This document shows positions 1 through 4,562 of a stretch of 5,399 nucleotides of DNA, in pieces. The position numbers and the translations under genes were made by a program. Position 1 is the first letter of the stretch. Every line of letters begins with the position of its first letter. The DNA is from Sulfurovum sp. (GTDB lineage: Bacteria > Campylobacterota > Campylobacteria > Campylobacterales > Sulfurovaceae): assembly GCA_026984165.1 (NCBI GenBank), contig JALSSQ010000021.1:1-5399 (forward strand), in the 5' to 3' direction. The notes below the pieces were generated by a model that did not search any database, was not told where the DNA came from, and worked only from the letters and a program-made list of their open reading frames with translations.

Positions 1-125
1 CTTTGTTCTAGCACATAATGTTCTACTGATTCAGAATGTTCAACCTTGGTTGCAAGTATAGTATCATGGGCTATATTGAAAAAGAGAGAAAACAATAGTA
101 AATATTGAATGATATACTTTTTCAA
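1..125 (-). CDS. N-terminus of an exported protein, unknown function (partial, runs off the left edge)
   Basis: An open frame of 41 full codons begins with TTG at 125-123 and continues without a stop to the left edge. The TTG sits 5 nt after a very strong Shine-Dalgarno AAAGGAG (131-137). An in-frame TAA lies at 146-144 with no ATG or GTG between, so TTG is the only reasonable start. The protein opens MKKYIIQYLLLFSLFFNIAH: two lysines followed by a long hydrophobic stretch, a typical Sec signal peptide. A cleavage site is plausible near residues 19-26 (IAH or ILA), leaving a charged mature start TKVEHSESVEHYVLEQ. The visible part is too short to assign a family. Periplasmic, outer-membrane (for example a TonB-dependent receptor) or lipid-free secreted proteins are all possible. 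There is no lipobox cysteine. It lies 69 bp behind the antitoxin gene on the same strand. I am fairly sure it is a real gene and unsure of its role. Confidence 0.62.
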   Translation of the reverse strand, partial: MKKYIIQYLLLFSLFFNIAHDTILATKVEHSESVEHYVLEQ

Positions 126-142
126 TGTAGCTCCTTTGTAGA

Positions 143-162
143 TTTAGGCTAGTCTAGCTAAA
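143..162. repeat. Imperfect palindrome ahead of the left-edge gene
   Basis: TTTAG(g)CTA at 143-151 is the reverse complement of TAGCTAAA at 155-162, with one bulged G (148) and a 3-nt centre. No T-run follows it on either strand in a terminator position, so it is not an obvious terminator. It overlaps the proposed -10 element of the left-edge gene, which would fit an operator, but that role is inferred from position only. Confidence 0.4.
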
Positions 163-179
163 AATATTAAATATGTAAA
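151..179 (-). promoter_or_regulatory. Candidate sigma-70 promoter for the left-edge exported protein
   Basis: On the minus strand, TTTACA (179-174; 5 of 6 to TTGACA) is followed after 17 bp by TAGACT (156-151; 4 of 6 to TATAAT). Transcription would start near 144, leaving a leader of about 18 nt that contains the AAAGGAG ribosome site. The -35 overlaps an arm of the hairpin behind the antitoxin gene, and the -10 lies inside a second imperfect palindrome (143-162). The match is moderate and AT-rich sequence yields such hits by chance, so this is tentative. Confidence 0.35.
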
Positions 180-199
180 GCTATCTTGCATACTTTACA
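160..199 (-). terminator. Possible intrinsic terminator of the toxin-antitoxin operon
   Basis: On the minus strand TGTAAAG (199-193) pairs with CTTTACA (180-174), a 7-bp stem with a 12-nt loop, starting inside the last codons of the antitoxin gene and including its stop. The RNA then reads AUAUUUAAUAUUUUUAG, which is U-rich, but the main U-run lies about 8 nt behind the stem. The stem is AT-rich and weak, so this may be a leaky terminator. Confidence 0.4.
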
Positions 200-464
200 G
201 CTTCAACTCCAATTTATTTGTACTATAGTTATGTACCAAAGACTGAATAATACTCTGATAAGAGATGCCTATATCATTGGCTCTTTGCTTGATAAAGTCC
301 AAATCTGCTCGTTTTAGGTTGATGCTGATTTGTTTTTTTTCATTGAGATACTCCAATGTATCTTTTGCCATGACTTTTAATGCTTCATTATCAAAAGCTA
401 CACGTTCAGGCTCTTGTGTTTCAATGGCATCTAAAAGTTCAACTTCTTCATCGCTATATTTCAT
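195..464 (-). CDS. Ribbon-helix-helix (CopG/BrnA-like) antitoxin
   Basis: This 89-residue protein is read as the antitoxin and DNA-binding half of a type II toxin-antitoxin pair. The N-terminal half (about 1-40) is acidic, opens MKYSDEEVELLDAIE, and probably wraps the toxin. The C-terminal half carries a ribbon-helix-helix pattern: a beta-strand KQISINLK (44-51), helix A RADLDFIKQRANDIG (52-66), then ISYQSIIQSLVHNYS (67-81) as helix B. The 'GISYQSIIQSLVH' stretch matches the 'GIPYQTLI' signature I know from CopG-type antitoxins paired with BrnT-like toxins. Its ATG overlaps the toxin's TGA in the 4-bp sequence ATGA (464-461), and AAAAAGGA lies 6 nt upstream, so translation is probably coupled. 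Antitoxins of this kind dimerise and repress their own promoter, here that at 763-791. The family assignment is from motif recall, without a search. Confidence 0.8.
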   Translation of the reverse strand: MKYSDEEVELLDAIETQEPERVAFDNEALKVMAKDTLEYLNEKKQISINLKRADLDFIKQRANDIGISYQSIIQSLVHNYSTNKLELKL

Positions 465-733
465 AGTGCATCCTTTTTGTATTTTTTATGTAGTTTTCTA
501 CTTGGGATGATATTTTTCAAAAATATATCATCTCCATCCAAAACATAAGGCACGTAGTGTATATATCCACCTAGTTCTATTACATAAATGTATTGACGAG
601 GATATTTGGCTACATTAGGGTGTTTATAGTTGTCTATAACCCCATGTTCTTGTATATATTTTAGAACATCATTGAAGCTAAAACCTCTTTGAGACTTCAA
701 AATACTATTTTTTTCTTCGTTCCATTTATACAC
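461..733 (-). CDS. BrnT-like toxin of a type II toxin-antitoxin system
   Basis: A 90-residue basic protein read as the toxin partner of the overlapping ribbon-helix-helix gene. The N-terminal YKWNEEKN (2-9) and RGFSFNDV (16-23) match the 'WDExKN...RGISFEDV' opening of BrnT-type proteins, which fold like RelE and act as ribonucleases. Further family-like stretches are HPN (38-40), KYPRQ (43-47), a YVPYV strand (60-64) and the tail LKNIIPSRKLHKKY (72-85), rich in Lys and Arg as expected for RNA binding. Ribonuclease activity is inferred from the family; I do not assign catalytic residues. The start is GTG at 733, 7 nt behind AAAAGG (741-746). The gene precedes its antitoxin, the brnT-brnA order and the reverse of most type II modules. 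It has its own consensus promoter and an AT-rich palindrome at the expected RNA start. The divergence from classic BrnT leaves some doubt about the exact subfamily. Confidence 0.75.
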   Translation of the reverse strand: MYKWNEEKNSILKSQRGFSFNDVLKYIQEHGVIDNYKHPNVAKYPRQYIYVIELGGYIHYVPYVLDGDDIFLKNIIPSRKLHKKYKKDAL

Positions 734-747
734 TTATATACCTTTTA

Positions 748-759
748 TTAATATATTAA
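748..759. promoter_or_regulatory. 12-bp palindrome TTAATATATTAA, candidate antitoxin operator
   Basis: TTAATATATTAA is a perfect 12-bp inverted repeat lying just downstream of the -10 element, across the expected RNA start (about 756) of the toxin-antitoxin operon. Ribbon-helix-helix antitoxins bind such symmetric AT-rich sites, so it is a reasonable autorepression site. The region is so AT-rich that a chance palindrome cannot be excluded. Confidence 0.35.
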
Positions 760-762
760 ATC

Positions 763-791
763 ATTATATCATATATATATTTATGTGTCAA
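763..791 (-). promoter_or_regulatory. Perfect-consensus sigma-70 promoter of the toxin-antitoxin operon
   Basis: On the minus strand the -35 is TTGACA (791-786), the -10 is TATAAT (768-763), and the spacer is exactly 17 bp: 12 of 12 consensus bases. Transcription should begin near 756, giving a leader of about 23 nt with AAAAGG 7 nt before the toxin GTG. The -35 begins only 18 bp beyond the stop codon of the upstream porin gene. Such a strong promoter is typical of operons kept in check by a repressor, here presumably the antitoxin. Confidence 0.85.
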
Positions 792-808
792 ATAGCTAAA
801 GGGCACCT

Positions 809-1939
809 CTAAAAACTATAATTCAAAAACACCCTCATATGCCGTGCATCATCTTCACCGACATGTTTGCCCTTGATATTCGAGGCAATAAGATGTGTCT
901 CAAAATGTTTTCCCAACGTGTAGCCTAGTACCAAATCTGTTTCTGTGGCTTTTTGTTTGGCTTGGTTTTTGAGTATGGCATGGTTGAGAGATATGTTTAG
1001 GTTGTCTACGCCTATGGTAGCAGCATCCCACGCTATACCTATGTTACTCTGCTCTCCAGCTACCCCAGCATTATCAGGAATGAGGTATTCAGAGTTGGCA
1101 AAAAATGGTCCACCACCAAAGCCAGAAAAGGCAGCATTGTGCCACGTTTTGTTGTAACTCGCACTCAATGTAAAACCCAAGGGAGCATACTGTGTACTCG
1201 CAGTGATACCAAATACCGTAGCATCTTTACCTGTAGTGTACCCTTGTTTGGCAACTTGCAACCCTATGCTATAGTGCTCTGTTTCATAGTTTGCTTCCAT
1301 GTAGGCTATGCTGTCTATCTTGGCATCTTTCATACGGTAGTACCATGCAGAAAGTGTGAGATTTTCTAACCCTTCATAGGTGGCACCGATTACTTGCATA
1401 TGGTTATCTCCGTTTACAGGGGTAAAGGCATCGACTACCTCTGCATCTACCCCTGCCATTTTTTGTATCTGCCCTAAAAAAAGTGTGGTATTGGGTATGT
1501 CACTGTTTTGTAGTATGTACGCTTCAAAGGTATTGGGAACCATCCCTATGTCGTCTGCTTGTGCAAAGGGGGTATCTATCTCTTGACGACCTACTTTAAC
1601 GAGCGTATTTCCCCACATCCCTTGGATATAGGCTTCACCTAAAATAGTATAGGAGTTAGCGACTTCTCCTCTAAAAGGTACTAAACCTTGATTATCATCT
1701 GAGCCCAATGCATTGGATGTATAAAAACTTGTGCCTAATGATATACCCTCATATGTGCCTGTTTCTATATGCAGTTTTCCTCCTATAGCACCATCTTTAA
1801 AAGTGTCACTCTTTTCGACAGCGTGTATTTCATAAGCTGTTCTGAGATAGCCAGAGGTTTTTATCTCCTCAAAAATATTAGCATTGATTGTAAGAGTTGT
1901 TATCATTATATAAAGTGTGCTTAGTGTTATTTTGTTCAT
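809..1939 (-). CDS. OprD-like outer-membrane porin, complete, downstream of feoBA
   Basis: This 376-residue protein is a beta-barrel porin. A signal peptide fills residues 1-20 (ending TLTINA), the mature chain opens with a strand around KTSGYLRTAYE (27-37), and the chain ends RVFLNYSF with the C-terminal Phe that outer-membrane barrels use for BAM-dependent insertion. Between lie alternating hydrophobic strands and Gly/Asn/Asp-rich loops. The motif KVGRQEIDTPF (115-125), then NTFEA (136-140) and TLSAWYYRMKDA (195-206), is shared with the porin at 4563-5399 and is typical of the OprD-like porins of Campylobacterota. No cysteine is visible. The ATG at 1939 has AAGGA 5 nt upstream. It follows feoA by 75 bp with no convincing terminator between, so it may be part of an iron-regulated feoB-feoA-porin transcript. 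A role in letting Fe2+ or an iron-linked solute through the outer membrane is inference. The substrate cannot be read from sequence. Confidence 0.86.
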   Translation of the reverse strand: MNKITLSTLYIMITTLTINANIFEEIKTSGYLRTAYEIHAVEKSDTFKDGAIGGKLHIETGTYEGISLGTSFYTSNALGSDDNQGLVPFRGEVANSYTILGEAYIQGMWGNTLVKVGRQEIDTPFAQADDIGMVPNTFEAYILQNSDIPNTTLFLGQIQKMAGVDAEVVDAFTPVNGDNHMQVIGATYEGLENLTLSAWYYRMKDAKIDSIAYMEANYETEHYSIGLQVAKQGYTTGKDATVFGITASTQYAPLGFTLSASYNKTWHNAAFSGFGGGPFFANSEYLIPDNAGVAGEQSNIGIAWDAATIGVDNLNISLNHAILKNQAKQKATETDLVLGYTLGKHFETHLIASNIKGKHVGEDDARHMRVFLNYSF

Positions 1940-1990
1940 TTTTTTCCTTCTGTTTTTATATTATTCTATAAATTTTCATATGGGACTGTA

Positions 1991-2014
1991 TAGGTGCAGT
2001 ATAGTTGGCACCTA
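1991..2014 (-). repeat. Hairpin directly behind the feoA stop codon
   Basis: On the minus strand TAGGTGC (2014-2008) pairs with GCACCTA (1997-1991), a perfect 7-bp stem with a 10-nt loop, beginning at the base after the feoA TAG. The stem supplies a second in-frame TAG. The sequence behind it (UACAGUCCCAUAUG) lacks a U-tract, so it does not look like an intrinsic terminator. It could act as a 3'-end stabiliser, a processing site or a partial attenuator between feoA and the porin gene. Confidence 0.5.
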
Positions 2015-2242
2015 CTAATCTATCTGTTCTACTTCTATCTTTTGGGCTTCATCTTTTCGCAATGCAATGAGTGTAGAACCTACTTCTATCTCCATCGTCT
2101 GTTTGGCAAGCGAACAGCCTTTAATGAGGAGTTCTTCCCCACGCATGACACCAAAAGAGCTGAGTCTGTCTTTGAGTGCTTTGTCGGCGTGTATTTTGAC
2201 GATGGTAGCTCTGTTACCTTTTTGTAAATCGATTAAATTCAT
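2015..2242 (-). CDS. feoA: FeoA, small SH3-like partner of the ferrous iron transporter
   Basis: A 75-residue cytoplasmic protein with the FeoA pattern: a leading strand MNLIDLQKGNRATIVKIHAD, the helix-turn KDRLSSFGVMRGEELLIKG (24-42), where 'RLxxxGVxxGxxL' is the family signature, and a final strand set around MEIEVGSTLIALRKDEAQKIEVEQ (50-73). Length matches the usual 75-85 residues. FeoA is thought to bind or modulate the FeoB G domain; its exact role is unsettled in the literature. The ATG at 2242 lies directly against the feoB TAG with no spacer, and AGGA 6 nt upstream lies within the last feoB codons, so the two are translationally linked. The order feoB then feoA is the reverse of the common feoA-feoB arrangement. 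No feoC follows. Confidence 0.95.
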   Translation of the reverse strand: MNLIDLQKGNRATIVKIHADKALKDRLSSFGVMRGEELLIKGCSLAKQTMEIEVGSTLIALRKDEAQKIEVEQID

Positions 2243-4315
2243 CTAAAATCCTAATGCTAATGTGACACGGTACGCAATAAAGCTCAGCACCCATGCAGAG
2301 ATACTTGTCATAAAAAACAAGTACACCAAATATTTCCATCCGCCTGCTTCTTTTGCAAAGACCATGGACGCTGCCAAACAAGGCAAGTAAATCATCACAA
2401 AGACGATAAAAGCAATCGCAGCTGCAAATGGTATGTTTGCTCTTATCTGTGTAATAAGTCCTTGACTCTCTTGATCCACCTCATCACCCAGTGCATAGAG
2501 TACACCCAGCGTAGAGACCACAACTTCTTTGGCAGCAAGCCCTGTCTCCAGGGCTACAGTCATTCTCCAGTCAAATCCAAGTGGGGCAAAGAATGGCTCT
2601 GATGCATGGCCTATTTTACCCAGGTAAGAGTTTTCGAGTACATAGCGTTGTGCTTGGTTGGCATCCATATTCGCAGGAGCTTCTACTTTGGGGTAGTTGC
2701 TCGCAAACCAGATGAGTATCGCCGCACCCAAGATAAATGTACCCGCTTTTTTGAGGTAACTTTTTGCCTGTCCATAGACTGTATGCCAAATTAGTTTCAT
2801 CGAAGGCATACGGTACTTTGGCATCTCCATCACAAAGGGTTCATCCTCCCCTTTAAAGACAAACATTTTAAGTGCTTTTGCCATAAGCAATCCCAGTAGT
2901 GCCCCAACAATATAGATAACAAACAAGATATTCCCTGCATCTTCCTGAGCAAAAAATGCCCCTGCAAAAAGCACATAAATAGGCAGTCTTGCTCCACAAG
3001 ACATAAAGCCTATGATAAAGAGTGTAATGAGTCTGTCTTTTTCATTTTTAAGCGTTCGCGCTGCCATATAGGCGGGCACAGAGCAGCCAAATCCGGTCAC
3101 AAGAGGGATAAAGCTTTTACCATGCAGTCCAAATTTATGAAAAAAACCATCAAGCAAGAATGCCACACGGCTCATGTAGCCTGTAGTCTCCAAGAGTGCA
3201 ATACCCAAAAAGAGTATGACAATGTTTGGCAAAAACATAATGACCGCACCCACCCCTGCGATGATGCCATCAGCCACAAGTGAGCCTAGCTCACCATCTC
3301 CCAAGAGCACTTTAGCCTGTTCCCCCATCCAAGTAAAAGCGGCATCAATGTAGTCCATAGGAATGCTTCCTATTTCAAAAGTAAGCTGAAACAGCCCCCA
3401 CATAAAAAAGAGAAAGAGCGGTACGCCCAGTATTTTATTGATAAGCAGATTGTCTATCTTTTGTGTGAGATTGGTAGTTTTTGTTGATTTGACAGACATG
3501 ACCTCCATTCTTGCACCCTTGGCAAAAGCAAAGTGTTCATCTGCAAAGATTTCTGCCAAATCTTTGGTACCTGTATGCACATAGATGTGGCTTAACCCTT
3601 CTCTGATAATAGGAAGCAGTTCTATCCAAATAGGTTCATCATGCATTTTTTTATAAACATCTTCATCTTCTTGCAAAAGTTTGACAGCCAGATGACGGTA
3701 AGGGACACGGCTTTTATAGTTTTTCTCCTCCATAAATGTAACGATATGTGCTATCTCTTCTTCTATGTGGTCAGAATAAACAACCTTTGCTGTGGTCTCT
3801 TCTTTTTCATAAGCCTCTACGATAGCATGCTGTAATGCATCTACACCCTCTTTGGTGGAGGCAGAGGTTTTGATGCACGGTACTCCCAAGATAAGAGAGA
3901 GTTGTTTCTCATCTATCTCTATACCTTCCTTTTGGGCTTCATCACTCATATTAAGCGCAACCACTACTTTTTTGCCTGTCTCTAGGAGTTGTGTGGTAAA
4001 AAGCAGGTTTCTTTGGAGGTTTGTAGAGTCCACGACATTGACAATGACATCATATTCGTCAGACTGCAAAAAACTTTTGGTGACTTTTTCTTCTATAGTA
4101 TATTCAGTAAGCGAGTAGGCACCAGGCAGGTCGATGATGTGTGCCTCATAGTTTTTACATGTCACGTCATCACAAATGGTAAACTCAACTTCTGTTTTAT
4201 CTACAGTAACACCTGAGAAGTTACCCACTTTAAGTTTGGCATCGGAGATGGCATTTATGAGAGAAGATTTCCCTACATTGGGCTGTCCTGCCAGTGCAAT
4301 GACTATTTTTTCCAA
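2243..4315 (-). CDS. feoB: FeoB, GTPase-coupled ferrous iron transporter of the inner membrane
   Basis: FeoB imports Fe2+ across the inner membrane. The 690-residue protein has an N-terminal G domain: G1 GQPNVGKS (10-17), G2 Thr37 in GNFSGVTVDK, G3 DLPG (62-65), G4 NMSD (122-125) and G5 SAS (151-153). A helical guanine-dissociation-inhibitor-like region follows to about 280. The membrane part starts near 292 and contains the two inverted gate motifs: GFGCSVPAYMAARTL (408-422, Cys411) and MIYLPCLAAS (641-650, Cys645), plus MSCGARLPIY (438-447, Cys440) and LETGLAAKEVVVSTLG (589-604). It is shorter than the E. coli protein (773 residues), mainly at the C terminus. Two extra cysteines, C48 and C53, sit between G2 and G3. 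The start is TTG at 4315: an in-frame TAA overlaps the AAGGAA ribosome site just upstream, so no other start is possible. Fur-like boxes upstream point to repression when iron is plentiful. Confidence 0.98.
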   Translation of the reverse strand: MEKIVIALAGQPNVGKSSLINAISDAKLKVGNFSGVTVDKTEVEFTICDDVTCKNYEAHIIDLPGAYSLTEYTIEEKVTKSFLQSDEYDVIVNVVDSTNLQRNLLFTTQLLETGKKVVVALNMSDEAQKEGIEIDEKQLSLILGVPCIKTSASTKEGVDALQHAIVEAYEKEETTAKVVYSDHIEEEIAHIVTFMEEKNYKSRVPYRHLAVKLLQEDEDVYKKMHDEPIWIELLPIIREGLSHIYVHTGTKDLAEIFADEHFAFAKGARMEVMSVKSTKTTNLTQKIDNLLINKILGVPLFLFFMWGLFQLTFEIGSIPMDYIDAAFTWMGEQAKVLLGDGELGSLVADGIIAGVGAVIMFLPNIVILFLGIALLETTGYMSRVAFLLDGFFHKFGLHGKSFIPLVTGFGCSVPAYMAARTLKNEKDRLITLFIIGFMSCGARLPIYVLFAGAFFAQEDAGNILFVIYIVGALLGLLMAKALKMFVFKGEDEPFVMEMPKYRMPSMKLIWHTVYGQAKSYLKKAGTFILGAAILIWFASNYPKVEAPANMDANQAQRYVLENSYLGKIGHASEPFFAPLGFDWRMTVALETGLAAKEVVVSTLGVLYALGDEVDQESQGLITQIRANIPFAAAIAFIVFVMIYLPCLAASMVFAKEAGGWKYLVYLFFMTSISAWVLSFIAYRVTLALGF

Positions 4316-4351
4316 AACTTTTCCTTATAGTTCAAAATAACAAAATAGAAA

Positions 4352-4366
4352 TGATAATAGTTATCA
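4352..4366. promoter_or_regulatory. Fur box 1 upstream of feoB
   Basis: TGATAATAGTTATCA matches the 7-1-7 Fur consensus TGATAAT-n-ATTATCA at 13 of 14 defined positions and includes the perfect inverted repeat TGATAA/TTATCA. It sits 37 bp ahead of the feoB TTG and covers the best candidate -10 (TATTAT, 4360-4355 on the minus strand). Iron-loaded Fur bound here would block transcription of feoB and the genes behind it. Fur control of feo operons is well established; binding at this site is inferred from the match. Confidence 0.85.
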
Positions 4367-4383
4367 ATCTTTTATTTTATGAA
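4355..4383 (-). promoter_or_regulatory. Candidate feoB promoter
   Basis: On the minus strand TTCATA (4383-4378; 4 of 6 to TTGACA) precedes TATTAT (4360-4355; 5 of 6 to TATAAT) with a 17-bp spacer. RNA would start near 4348, with a leader of about 33 nt. The -10 lies inside Fur box 1, which fits iron repression. TATACT (4388-4383) and TAAAAT (4379-4374) are alternative -10 elements without a recognisable -35, so the exact promoter is uncertain. Confidence 0.45.
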
Positions 4384-4416
4384 GTATAGTGAAAGTTTTC
4401 TGAATGTTGCTTAAAA

Positions 4417-4431
4417 TGAAAGTTGTTATCA
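4417..4431. promoter_or_regulatory. Fur box 2, weaker, upstream of feoB
   Basis: TGAAAGTTGTTATCA matches TGATAAT-n-ATTATCA at 11 of 14 defined positions, with a perfect right half-site TTATCA and a degenerate left half. It lies 65 bp (centre to centre) upstream of Fur box 1. The sequence TGAAAGTT of its left arm is repeated at 4390-4397. It may be a second Fur dimer site that strengthens repression. The weaker match in AT-rich sequence makes it less certain than box 1. Confidence 0.5.
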
Positions 4432-4486
4432 ATAAAATTTAATTTTTAACAGTATCAATGAAAGAGAGTAATAGAAGAAAAAGATA

Positions 4487-4521
4487 GAAAAATAAGTCTA
4501 GACACTCAAAAGAGTGTCTAG
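4487..4521 (-). terminator. Intrinsic terminator of the right-edge porin gene
   Basis: CTAGACACTC (4521-4512 on the minus strand) pairs perfectly with GAGTGTCTAG (4507-4498), a 10-bp stem with a UUUU tetraloop, followed by ACUUAUUUUUC and a further pyrimidine-rich run. It lies about 40 bp behind the porin stop codon and isolates that gene from the feoB promoter region. A smaller hairpin (4529-4533 with 4538-4542, CTCTC/GAGAG) lies just before it in the transcript. Confidence 0.85.
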
Positions 4522-4562
4522 TATGCTACTCTCCTAAGAGAGAATGCCGTTGTCTTTAAAGA

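Noticed and set aside
408..464. Mobile-element boundaries around the toxin-antitoxin pair
   Set aside because: I found no terminal inverted repeats, target duplications or integrase remnants flanking the pair.
771..780. (AT)5 run as a phase-variable repeat in the toxin-antitoxin promoter
   Set aside because: It sits in the promoter spacer, where length change could matter, but five units are short for slippage-based switching and the spacer is at the optimal 17 bp; no other sign of phase variation.
802..2013. GGCACCT found just behind both the porin stop (802-808) and the feoA stop (2007-2013)
   Set aside because: A 7-base match with no wider similarity. Only the feoA copy forms a hairpin. 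Treated as chance.
1994..2227. Plus-strand frame of 77 codons across the feoA region
   Set aside because: It overlaps feoA on the opposite strand; feoA has the family signature and this frame has none.
3068..3092. Ser in place of Asn in the FeoB gate motif (GFGCSVPA versus GFGCNVPA)
   Set aside because: GFGCSVPA is, to my knowledge, a common variant in FeoB proteins and keeps the key Cys and Pro, so it is not notable.
3641..4216. Several plus-strand open frames of 64-88 codons opposite feoB
   Set aside because: They lie within the well-conserved feoB frame, have no family pattern, and look like antisense shadows.
4316..4486. Riboswitch or small RNA in the gap before feoB
   Set aside because: The region is AT-rich with no strong stem besides the Fur inverted repeats, and the proposed leader is only about 33 nt.
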